Shown here piece after piece: positions 25,403-32,964 of a stretch of DNA of 64,000 bases. The stretch is taken from positions 124,001 to 188,000 of the forward strand of contig CAWBYD010000006.1 of assembly GCA_963792915.1 (NCBI GenBank), written 5' to 3'. The stretch comes from Solirubrobacter sp963792915. GTDB taxonomy: Bacteria; Actinomycetota; Thermoleophilia; Solirubrobacterales; Solirubrobacteraceae. Numbering within the stretch: the first letter of the stretch is position 1; every line of letters starts with the position of its first letter. A program made the position numbers and the translations under genes. The notes below the pieces were generated by a model. That model searched no databases, had not been told where the DNA came from, and was given only the letters and a program-made list of their open reading frames with translations.

Positions 25403-27496
25403 TTAGGCGATGTGGGTGGCGGGGGCACCGAAGAGGTAGCCCTGGGCGAGCGGGCAGCCGAGCGTGCGCAGCAGCGCCGCCTGGGCCTCGTTCTCGACGC
25501 CCTCCGCGACGGCCTCGAGCCCCAGCGCGGCGGCGAGCGAGATGATCGCCGCCACGATCGCGGTCCCGCCGTTGCCCAGCCCGGCGACGAACGAGCGGTC
25601 GATCTTGACGGCGTCGACCGGCGTCGCGCGCAGCCGGCCGAGTGAGGAGTAGCCCGTCCCGAAGTCGTCGAGCGCGACTCCGACGCCCAGCGTCTGCAGG
25701 TCGGCGAGGTTGCGGTGGCCGAGCTTGGGCGCGGCCTGCAGCACGCCCTCGGTCAGCTCCAGCCGCAGCCGCCGGGCCGGCAGGCCGCTGGAGCTCAGCG
25801 CGTGCGCGACGACGGCGGGCAGATCCGGCTGGGCGAGCTGGCGGCTCGAGAGGTTGACCCAGATCCCCGGCCCGTCCTCGCCCGGGCCGGAGGCGCGCAC
25901 GCATTCCCGGCAGGCGTGCATCAGCGTCCAGGCGCCGATCTCGAGGATCAGCGTGGACTCCTCGGCGACGGGGATGAAGTCGGCGGGCCCGCTCGCGCCG
26001 CCGCCGGGACGATCCCAGCGCAGCAGCGCCTCGTGCGCCACGACAGCGCCGGAGGACAGGTCGACGATCGGCTGGAAGGCGAGCCGCAGCTGCCCGAGCG
26101 AGAGCGCGCGCTCGAGCGCCGCCGCGGTCTGCAGCCGCTCGCGCGCGTGGCGGCGCAGCACGGTGTCGAACACCTCGACGCGCCCGCGGCCCTCGGCCTT
26201 GGCGCGGTAGGCGGCGGCGTCGGCGTCGGCGAGCAGGCTGTCCGGGTCGCGCCGCCCGGCGATGCCGAGGGCGATCCCGATGCTCGCCGTCTGCCGGTGC
26301 TCGATGCCCTCGATGTCGAGCGGCTCGCGCAGCGCCTCCGCCAGGCGGGCGCCGAGCGCGAGCGCGGTCCGCTCGTCGATGTCCTCGCACACGACGACGA
26401 ACTCGTCGCCCCCGAGCCGCGCCACCGTGTCCGCGGGGCGCACGGTCGCCACCAGGCGGCGGCCGATCGCCACCAGCAGTTCGTCGCCTGCGGCGTGTCC
26501 GTAGACGTCGTTGACGCGCTTGAAGTCGTCGAGGTCGATGAACAGGATGCAGGCCGATCCGCTGTCGCGGCCGGTGCGCGCCAGCGCGTGGATCAGCCGC
26601 TCGTGGCAGAGCGCGCGGTTGGCGAGGCCCGTCAGCGGGTCGTGCAGCGCGTCATGGCGCATCTGCGCCTCGCCGCGCAGGCGGCTCATGGCGGTGGCGA
26701 GCACGTTGACCACGCCGCGCAGGAAGCTCTGCTCGTCGTCCCCGAGATTGTCGACCGGCACGACGATCAGCGCGCCGAAGACGTCGCCGCCCGTGCGGAT
26801 CTCGAGACGGAGCGGCGGCCGCGTGATAGTGCCGTCGCCGCCCCACGCGGCGAGCGTGATGCCCTCGCGCTCGACCGCGACGTGGGCCGTCGGGAACGCG
26901 CGCTGGATGCGCTCGACGGCCTCCATGGCCAGGTCGCCGACGTCGGCGCCGGCCAGCGCGCGCTCGCCGAGCGCGGCGACCGCCGCGACCGCCGCCGATT
27001 GGCGCTGGAGCTTGGCCATCGCAGCGCGGTGCGCCGTCATGTCGCGGCCGATCGCGAGCAGCAGCGGCCCGGCCTCGGTCTCGACGATCCCCCAGCTCAT
27101 CTCGCCGACGAACTCCGAGCCGTCGCGCCGCAACCCGTCGGCGCGCAGCGTGAAGCGCAGCGGGTGGTCGGTCTGGAAGTAGAGCTCCATGTTGCGCCGG
27201 TAGCGCTCGCGCACCCGCTGCGGCCACAGCATCCTGACGGACCGGCCGACAAGTTCGTTGTGTCCGTACCCGAACAATTCTTCGGCGCGCTGGTTGGCGA
27301 ACACGATCCGCCCGTCGCGCCCGGCGGCGACCGTGGCGTCCGGCAGACCCTCCAGCACGGCGCGCAGCGCCGCCTCCCGGCGGCGTAGACGATCCTGAAC
27401 GCGCTCGAGGTCCTGTGCCGTATCGACCGATCCCATCGGCGCCAGAAGCAGTGCCTCGAGGGCGTCCGGTGGATCGTCGTCGTCGTCCGCCTCCAA
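25403..27496 (-). CDS. PAS-GAF-GGDEF-EAL c-di-GMP signalling protein
   Basis: 697-residue cytoplasmic sensor enzyme. A PAS domain (about 40-150, PDATVAAGRDGRIVFANQRAEELFGY) is followed by a GAF-like domain (about 170-290). GGDEF (362-366) is intact and preceded by the I-site RPAD, so product inhibition is likely. The EAL domain has EALLRW (about 488), ELTEG, DDFGTGYSSL, VKIDRSF, VAEGVEN and AQGYLF, all intact. It may switch between synthesis and breakdown according to PAS/GAF input. It is divergent from the DUF3027 gene with 58 bases between, which hold a 24-base inverted repeat. Confidence 0.94.
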   Translation of the reverse strand: MEADDDDDPPDALEALLLAPMGSVDTAQDLERVQDRLRRREAALRAVLEGLPDATVAAGRDGRIVFANQRAEELFGYGHNELVGRSVRMLWPQRVRERYRRNMELYFQTDHPLRFTLRADGLRRDGSEFVGEMSWGIVETEAGPLLLAIGRDMTAHRAAMAKLQRQSAAVAAVAALGERALAGADVGDLAMEAVERIQRAFPTAHVAVEREGITLAAWGGDGTITRPPLRLEIRTGGDVFGALIVVPVDNLGDDEQSFLRGVVNVLATAMSRLRGEAQMRHDALHDPLTGLANRALCHERLIHALARTGRDSGSACILFIDLDDFKRVNDVYGHAAGDELLVAIGRRLVATVRPADTVARLGGDEFVVVCEDIDERTALALGARLAEALREPLDIEGIEHRQTASIGIALGIAGRRDPDSLLADADAAAYRAKAEGRGRVEVFDTVLRRHARERLQTAAALERALSLGQLRLAFQPIVDLSSGAVVAHEALLRWDRPGGGASGPADFIPVAEESTLILEIGAWTLMHACRECVRASGPGEDGPGIWVNLSSRQLAQPDLPAVVAHALSSSGLPARRLRLELTEGVLQAAPKLGHRNLADLQTLGVGVALDDFGTGYSSLGRLRATPVDAVKIDRSFVAGLGNGGTAIVAAIISLAAALGLEAVAEGVENEAQAALLRTLGCPLAQGYLFGAPATHIA

Positions 27497-27526
27497 CTTG
27501 TGCCAAGCCTATGCCGGTGGCGCTGC

Positions 27527-27550
27527 GGATCGCAACGGAAGTTACGATCC
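27527..27550. promoter_or_regulatory. 24-base inverted repeat in the GGDEF-EAL/DUF3027 divergent promoter
   Basis: GGATCGCAAC (27527-27536), spacer GGAA, GTTACGATCC (27541-27550): 9 of 10 arm positions pair. It ends 4 bases before the DUF3027 GTG, so it could be an operator or a hairpin blocking the start. Confidence 0.55.
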
Positions 27551-27554
27551 CGGC

Positions 27555-28082
27555 GTGGAGGGACTCCTCGCCGACGGTGACGTCTACGCGTTCCTCACCG
27601 TCCTCGCGGAGCTCGCCGGAGAGGAGCTCGACCCGGCATTCGACGTGGGCGTGCTGCATGACCTGGGCCGGCTCGAGCATCGCTTCGAGCGCGCCGACGT
27701 GACGTTCACGTGGGCGCCGGGCGCCGCCGCGGTGGGGTGGTCGGTGTCAGCGGAGGTTGACATCGAGCTCGCCGCCCGCGCGGTCGCGCGCACGCTCAAC
27801 GGCGATCGCGACCCCTCCTACCGCCCGCTGCTGCGTCCGGCGCGCAACGACCCGCGCCACCGCGACGCGACGGCGCGACGCTGGAGCGCGGACTTCGACG
27901 ACGGCGCGTGGCGCGACGAACAGTGCGGGCGCTGCCGCTACTGGATCCCGCTGGCCGGCGACTGGGGGAGCGAATGGGGCGTCTGCTCGTGCGCGGACTC
28001 GCCGCACGACCGCCGGGCGACGTTCGAGTACGACACCTGCGCCGCCTACTCCGCGGCCGCCGAGTGGGCGGTGCCCGAGTAG
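27555..28082 (+). CDS. DUF3027-like protein with Cys cluster
   Basis: 175-residue protein. The C-terminal half matches the DUF3027 pattern: QCGRCRYWIPLAGDWGSEWG, then CSCADSPHDRR and DTCAAYS, giving five Cys that could bind zinc or an iron-sulfur centre. The N-terminal half is acidic and helical (LADGDVYAFLTVLAELAGEEL). GTG 27555 was chosen because upstream codons overlap the inverted repeat and look non-coding. The family is common in actinobacteria and its function is not established. It is divergent from the PAS-GGDEF-EAL gene. Confidence 0.8.
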   Translation: MEGLLADGDVYAFLTVLAELAGEELDPAFDVGVLHDLGRLEHRFERADVTFTWAPGAAAVGWSVSAEVDIELAARAVARTLNGDRDPSYRPLLRPARNDPRHRDATARRWSADFDDGAWRDEQCGRCRYWIPLAGDWGSEWGVCSCADSPHDRRATFEYDTCAAYSAAAEWAVPE

Positions 28083-28143
28083 AGCCAGCGCGAACTGCGG
28101 GTGGGCGCCGTCCGGATTCGACTGGCGCCTGCGGTGATGGTGC

Positions 28144-28175
28144 GGCCCGCCGTGCCTGGATTTGTCGGGCGGGCC
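28144..28175. terminator. Possible hairpin terminator after DUF3027
   Basis: GGCCCGCC (28144-28151) and GGCGGGCC (28168-28175) form an 8-base perfect stem with a 16-base loop, 62 bases after the DUF3027 stop. No clear T-run follows, which is common in high-GC genomes. It could serve either strand. Confidence 0.4.
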
Positions 28176-28204
28176 AGCGGCGTTGTGGGCGCCGCGGGGA
28201 GGAA

Positions 28205-28222
28205 CTAGTACTTGAAGCCCAT
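28205..28222 (-). CDS. Possible five-codon micro-ORF (MGFKY)
   Basis: On the minus strand ATG GGC TTC AAG TAC TAG encodes Met-Gly-Phe-Lys-Tyr. It is preceded by a near-perfect Shine-Dalgarno AAGGAG (28231-28236) with 8-base spacing, unusually strong for this window. It lies in a 270-base region without other genes that is richer in A+T and contains a perfect 14-base palindrome upstream. An 18-base gene of this size (bytA, encoding a pentapeptide) is known for biarylitides, but no P450 or other modifying enzyme is adjacent here. It may equally be a regulatory leader or chance. Confidence 0.3.
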   Translation of the reverse strand: MGFKY

Positions 28223-28327
28223 GATGATCTCTCCTTGATCAGGTCGTGAAAGGACACTATTTGCAGCGATTTCCAGACGCTGCGAGATGTTCTGTCCACA
28301 ACATCGGTCGGTCATCGACCGGACTTA

Positions 28328-28341
28328 ACGGCAATTGCCGT
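28328..28341. promoter_or_regulatory. Perfect 14-base palindrome upstream of the micro-ORF
   Basis: ACGGCAATTGCCGT is fully symmetric. It lies 12 bases after the HD-GYP stop (minus strand) and about 100 bases upstream of MGFKY, in a locally A+T-rich stretch. A second hairpin, CGGTCG/CGACCG, lies at 28305-28321. Operator-like; the regulator is unknown. Confidence 0.5.
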
Positions 28342-28352
28342 AATTACTCCGT

Positions 28353-29693
28353 TCAGGGGAGGGGGCGGGCGTGGGCCCGCACGCGCCGGTTGAAGCCCAG
28401 TTCGGCCTCGAAGTCGGCGTCGTCGCCGTGGCGGAAGGAGAGATCACCGGCGGTGAGCAGCGCCGTGAAGACCTCGACGAAGTGGGGGTCGAGCTGGTGG
28501 CCGGCGACGCGCCGAAGCTCGGCGACCGCCTCCTGCGGCGAGATCGGCTTGCGGTAGGAGTCGCGCGCCGTGATCACGTCGTACGTGTCGGCCACCGCCA
28601 GCACGCGCGCGGCGGTCGGGATCTCCTCGCCCGCCAGTCCGCGCGGGTAGCCGTTGCCGTCGTAGCGCTCGTGATGCGCGAGTACGATCTCCGCCACGGG
28701 GCCGTAACCGTCGATCCGGCGCACGATCGAGGCGCCGTCCGCGGGGTGGCGCTGCACCGCCTCCCACTGCTCCTCGGTCAACCGTGACGACGCGAGCAGG
28801 ATCGAGTCCGGGAATGCGAACTTGCCGATGTCGTGCAGCAGCCCGGCGGTATGGACGAGCTCCTGCTGCTCGGGCGACCAGCCGAGCGCGCGCGCCATGG
28901 CGCCCGCGTAGCGCGCCACGGCCGCGGAATGGCGGGCGGTCATGCGATCGCGCAGCGCGAGCGTCTCGATCATCGAGGTCAGCACGCCGATCTGGAGCGC
29001 GGCCAGCCGCTCGGCGCGCTCGCGGGAGAGCAGGAACGCGCGCAGCAGGTACTGGAAGGCGAGCAGGACGAACACCATCAGCGCCATCGCCGGCACGCCG
29101 GTGCGCACGTACACCACCGCGACGCCCGCACACAGCACCGCGCTCAGGACCTCCGACGGCAGCACCGGGACGAAGATGGCGCGGAAGTCGGCGAGCAGCG
29201 AATCGCGGGTGCGCAACGCGTGGTCGCCGGCGATCATCAGGAAGTTCACGAGGTTCGTGACCGCGAACACGGCGAGCACGAGCAGCGGGAAGCCCGCGCT
29301 GCGCAGCGACACGTCGAACTCGTCGACCGCCCAGCTGAAGAGCAGCCCCCCGAGCAGCGGGAAGGTGGCGAACGCCGCGAGGTTGGCGATCAGCCGCGGC
29401 GGCGAGTTGCGGGCGCGCACATGGTCGACCAGCACGGACGCCACGCCGATGGCGGCCGCGGGCGCGGGGCCCAGCAGCGTCATCGCCAGCACGAGCGCGA
29501 GGAACGAGCCGGAGATCCGCTGACCTTCGTGCTCGACCGCGAACAGATCGGTGGCCAGGGCGAGCGCGAGCAGGATTGCGACCAGGCCGGGCGGCTGCCA
29601 GTCGTCCGCGGTCGAGCTCAGCGCCGCCACCACCCCGACCGCGGCGAGCAGCAGGACCTCCGTCGCGACCAGCGCTGTCGAGCGCGCAGACAT
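28353..29693 (-). CDS. HD-GYP domain c-di-GMP phosphodiesterase, membrane-bound
   Basis: 446-residue protein. The N-terminal half has about seven hydrophobic helices (residues 5-225). The HD-GYP domain (about 240-420) contains HSAAVARY, LLHDIGKFAFPD (HD pair and Lys), HP, and HHERYDGNGYPRGL with the GYP triplet, so metal-dependent hydrolysis of c-di-GMP to GMP is expected. ATG 29693 begins just before the first helix; a GTG at 29753 would add 20 basic residues. With two GGDEF-EAL proteins nearby it forms a local group of c-di-GMP enzymes. It is divergent from the MMPL transporter, with a 16-base palindrome between. Confidence 0.92.
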   Translation of the reverse strand: MSARSTALVATEVLLLAAVGVVAALSSTADDWQPPGLVAILLALALATDLFAVEHEGQRISGSFLALVLAMTLLGPAPAAAIGVASVLVDHVRARNSPPRLIANLAAFATFPLLGGLLFSWAVDEFDVSLRSAGFPLLVLAVFAVTNLVNFLMIAGDHALRTRDSLLADFRAIFVPVLPSEVLSAVLCAGVAVVYVRTGVPAMALMVFVLLAFQYLLRAFLLSRERAERLAALQIGVLTSMIETLALRDRMTARHSAAVARYAGAMARALGWSPEQQELVHTAGLLHDIGKFAFPDSILLASSRLTEEQWEAVQRHPADGASIVRRIDGYGPVAEIVLAHHERYDGNGYPRGLAGEEIPTAARVLAVADTYDVITARDSYRKPISPQEAVAELRRVAGHQLDPHFVEVFTALLTAGDLSFRHGDDADFEAELGFNRRVRAHARPLP

Positions 29694-29772
29694 GTGCAGC
29701 CAATTCTTGCGCGCCCCTTTTCCGCCGCGGTCCGCGAGCGCGAGGTGGCGCACCCATCAACCTACCTGCATT

Positions 29773-29788
29773 GTGCGGCTAGCCGCAC
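29773..29788. promoter_or_regulatory. Perfect 16-base palindrome between HD-GYP and MMPL genes
   Basis: GTGCGGCTAGCCGCAC is fully symmetric and lies near the middle of the 206-base divergent region. It could be an operator serving either gene or a hairpin. No regulator gene adjoins. Confidence 0.5.
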
Positions 29789-29899
29789 CGCGGTTCCGGG
29801 GGGTGGCGGGCCGCTGGACGCCTGGAGGCCCCAACGCTCCGCAGGCCGTGTGAGGGGACACTGCGGTTCTCCCTTCCTCCCCAGGAGCTGATTACCGAA

Positions 29900-32080
29900 A
29901 TGAAAGACACGTTCGCCGCCCGAATGGGGCGTTGGAGCGCGCAGCATCGAAAGAAGGCGATCTTCGGCTGGCTCGCCTTCGTGATCATCTCGTTCGCGAT
30001 CGGCGGGGCGATCGGCGTCAAGGCGCCCAAGAACGACAACACCTACGTCGGCGACTCGGGCAAGGCCTCGCAGCTGGCCGACGACCACTTCCCCACCGAC
30101 AACGTCGAGAGCGTCCTGATCCAGGCGCCCAAGGGCGGGAGCGCTCGTGACGCCTCGGTCCGCGCCGCGGTCGACGACGAGATCGCCGCGATCTCGGCCG
30201 ATCGCCACGTCTACGCCGTCGACTCCCCCTACGCGAAGGGCAACGAGAGCCAGCTGTCCAAGGACGGCCGCTCGGTGCTCGTGAACTTCAAGCTGCACGG
30301 CGACAAGACCCAGGCCGAGGACGCGATCGATCCGATCGTCGCCGCCACGCGCCACGTCAAGGCGACCAACCCGGGCGTGTTCGTCGGCGAGTTCGGCAGC
30401 GCGAGCGCCGACAAGGCGCTCTCCGGCGCGTTCGCCGACGACTTCAAGAAGGCCGAGAAGCTGTCGCTCCCGATCACGCTGGCGATCCTCGTGCTCGCCT
30501 TCGGCGCGATCGTCGCCGCCGGCGTGCCGCTGCTGCTCGGCCTGTCCGCGGTGATGGCGACGCTCGGCCTGGTCGCGATCCCGAGCCAGATCTTCCCGCT
30601 CGACGACAACGTCTCCTCGATCGTGCTGCTCGTCGGGCTCGCGGTGGGCGTCGACTACACGCTGTTCTACCTGCGCCGTGAGCGCGAGGAGCGGGCCCGC
30701 GGGGCGAGCAAGCTCGACGCGATCCACACCGCGGCCGCCACTTCAGGGCGCGCCGTGCTGATCTCCGGCCTGACCGTGATCGTCGCGATGGCGGGCATGT
30801 TCCTGGCCGGCGACCAGACCTTCACGGCGCTCGGCATCGGCGCGATCACCGTCGTGCTCGTGGCGATGATCGGCTCGGTGACGGTCGTCCCCGCGATCCT
30901 GTCCGTGCTCGGCGACAAGGTCGAGAAGGGCCGCATCCCGTTCCTCGGGCGCCTGCGCCGGTCCGGCGGCGAGAGCCGCTTCTGGAACGCCGTGCTGAAC
31001 GTCGTCCTGCGCCGCCCGGCCGTGTCGGCGATCGCCTCGGTGGCCGTCCTGATCGCGCTGGCGGTGCCGGCCTTCAGCATGCACACGGTGCTCTCGGGCA
31101 CCAACGACCTGCCGCGCAAGCTCGAGGTCATGCGCGTCTACGACCGCATCGACGCCGCCTTCCCGGGCGGGCAGATCCCGGCCGTCGTCACGCTGGCCGC
31201 CAAGGACGTCACGACGCCTGAGGTCGGCGCGTCGATCAAGGACCTCGAGGCCAAGGCGATCGCGTCCGGGCACTTCAACGGCCCGGTCGACGTGACCGTG
31301 TCCCAGGACAAGCACGTCGCGCAGATCGCGATCCCGATCAAGGGCGACGGCACCGACAAGGAATCCAACGCCGGCCTCACCGCCCTGCGCGACGGCGGGA
31401 TCGTGTCCAGCACCGTCGGGCACCACGGCGACGCCTTCGTGGGCGGCATGACCGCCGAGACCAAGGACTACTCGTCCTTCATCGGCGGCCGAGCGCCGCT
31501 CGTCGTCGGCTTCGTGCTGGTCCTGGCCTTCATGCTGCTGCTGGTCACGTTCCGGTCGATCGTGATCCCGATCAAGGCGATCGTGCTCAACCTGCTGTCG
31601 GTCGGCGCCGCGTACGGCGTGCTCACCTGGGTCTTCCAGGGCGGCCACCTGCAGGGCCTGCTCGGCTTCCACTCCAACGGCGGCGTCACCGCCTGGCTGC
31701 CGATCTTCCTGTTCGTGATCCTGTTCGGGCTCTCGATGGACTACCACGTGTTCATCCTCAGCCGCGTCAAGGAGGCCGTGGATCGCGGCATGAAGACCGA
31801 GGACGCCGTCGCGCACTCGATCAAGGCCACCGCCGCCACCGTCACGAGCGCCGCGATCGTCATGGTCGCCGTGTTCGCGATCTTCGCCACGCTCAGCTTC
31901 ATCGACTTCAAGGAGATGGGCGTCGGCCTCGCGGTCGCGATCCTGATCGACGCGACGATCGTCCGCGCCGTGCTGCTGCCGGCCACGATGAAGCTGCTCG
32001 GCAAGTGGAACTGGTACCTGCCCAAGCGGCTGCACTGGTTGCCGGAGTTCAAGCACGAGCCGGTGCCCGCTCCCGCGTAG
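29900..32080 (+). CDS. MMPL/RND family transporter
   Basis: 726-residue inner-membrane transporter of the MmpL type. An N-terminal helix (IFGWLAFVIISFAIGGAIG) precedes a first extracytoplasmic domain (about 45-190). Helices 2-6 include GLAVGVDYTLFYLRREREE, with the proton-relay Asp-Tyr pair characteristic of MMPL proteins. A second extracytoplasmic domain and helices 8-12 with LFGLSMDYHVFILSRVKE, the matching second motif, follow. Relatives export lipids, siderophores or drugs across the membrane. The start ATG 29900 follows AGGAG. No accessory lipid-synthesis gene is adjacent. The 3' end overlaps the convergent EamA gene by 32 bases. Confidence 0.93.
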   Translation: MKDTFAARMGRWSAQHRKKAIFGWLAFVIISFAIGGAIGVKAPKNDNTYVGDSGKASQLADDHFPTDNVESVLIQAPKGGSARDASVRAAVDDEIAAISADRHVYAVDSPYAKGNESQLSKDGRSVLVNFKLHGDKTQAEDAIDPIVAATRHVKATNPGVFVGEFGSASADKALSGAFADDFKKAEKLSLPITLAILVLAFGAIVAAGVPLLLGLSAVMATLGLVAIPSQIFPLDDNVSSIVLLVGLAVGVDYTLFYLRREREERARGASKLDAIHTAAATSGRAVLISGLTVIVAMAGMFLAGDQTFTALGIGAITVVLVAMIGSVTVVPAILSVLGDKVEKGRIPFLGRLRRSGGESRFWNAVLNVVLRRPAVSAIASVAVLIALAVPAFSMHTVLSGTNDLPRKLEVMRVYDRIDAAFPGGQIPAVVTLAAKDVTTPEVGASIKDLEAKAIASGHFNGPVDVTVSQDKHVAQIAIPIKGDGTDKESNAGLTALRDGGIVSSTVGHHGDAFVGGMTAETKDYSSFIGGRAPLVVGFVLVLAFMLLLVTFRSIVIPIKAIVLNLLSVGAAYGVLTWVFQGGHLQGLLGFHSNGGVTAWLPIFLFVILFGLSMDYHVFILSRVKEAVDRGMKTEDAVAHSIKATAATVTSAAIVMVAVFAIFATLSFIDFKEMGVGLAVAILIDATIVRAVLLPATMKLLGKWNWYLPKRLHWLPEFKHEPVPAPA

Positions 32081-32879
32081 TCGCGCCCACCGCGACGCTC
32101 GCGACCACCAGCGCCGTCCCCGCGAGATCCGCGGTGGACGGCGTTTGGCGGTTGAGGGCGGCGTCGACGGCGACCGCGGCGAGCGGCATCAGGCCCACGA
32201 GCAGGCCGGCGCGGGCCGAGCCGAGCCGCTGGACGGCGCTGAACCAGAGGAAGAACGCGAGCGCGGTCGTGATCACCGCCAGGTAGGCGATCGCCGCCAG
32301 CTCGTGCGTGCTCGGCGTCGGGAAGCGGTGCGTGAGCAGCGCCAGCTCCGCGCTTGCGAGCCATGCCGCCCAGGCCGCGACCCGCAGCGGGCCGAGGCGC
32401 GGGAGCAGCGGCGCGGCGAGCAGCGTGAAGCCGACCTCGCAGGCCAGCGCCGTGATGGCGAGCGCGCCGCCGGCGACCGTCACGCGGCTGTCGGTGCCGT
32501 TCACGATCGCCGCGCCGGCGGTGACGATCGCCGCGCAGGCGATCACCCGCCCGCTCGTGCGCCCCCCGCTGAGCGCCAGGATCACCGGCGAGGCGCCGAT
32601 CACGACGCCGGTGTTGGTCGCGCCGATCCGCTGCACCGAGGCCAGCACCGCGAGGTTGAACGCCGCCATCCCGACGGCGGCCACGAGCGCCAGCCGCGCG
32701 AGCTCGCGCGGCGTCGGCCGCCCGAGGCGCCCGCGCGCCAGCGCGGTGAGGATCACGGCGCCGGCCAGGTAGCGCGCGCACTGGCTCGCCGCGAACGGGT
32801 AGCCGATGAGCGCCTGGCTCACCGGGAAGGACGCGCCGACGATCACGGTCGCGGCGGCGCCGCTGATCCAGCCTCGCAT
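32049..32879 (-). CDS. EamA/DMT family transporter
   Basis: 276-residue membrane protein with ten hydrophobic helices in two EamA repeats (about 5-130 and 140-265). Typical features are GASFPVSQALIGYPFAASQCARYLAGAVIL early and SAVQRLGSARAGLLVGLMPLAAV late. The family exports metabolites such as amino acids or purines. ATG 32879 was chosen since upstream in-frame sequence is antisense to the MocR gene. It is divergent from a MocR regulator 85 bases away, a pairing often seen for transporter and its PLP-dependent regulator. Confidence 0.9.
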   Translation of the reverse strand: MRGWISGAAATVIVGASFPVSQALIGYPFAASQCARYLAGAVILTALARGRLGRPTPRELARLALVAAVGMAAFNLAVLASVQRIGATNTGVVIGASPVILALSGGRTSGRVIACAAIVTAGAAIVNGTDSRVTVAGGALAITALACEVGFTLLAAPLLPRLGPLRVAAWAAWLASAELALLTHRFPTPSTHELAAIAYLAVITTALAFFLWFSAVQRLGSARAGLLVGLMPLAAVAVDAALNRQTPSTADLAGTALVVASVAVGATTRERAPARA

Positions 32880-32934
32880 CTGCGGGAACGTAGATCGCGT
32901 CTGGCCCGGGTGTAAGGTCCAGATCGGTGGCAAA

Positions 32935-32956
32935 GAACCAGGCCAGTTCGTGGTTC
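32935..32956. promoter_or_regulatory. Inverted repeat in the EamA-MocR divergent promoter
   Basis: GAACCA (32935-32940) and TGGTTC (32951-32956) are perfect 6-base arms with a 10-base spacer, ending 8 bases before the MocR ATG. The position suits autoregulation. Confidence 0.4.
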
Positions 32957-32964
32957 GCGCGGGC

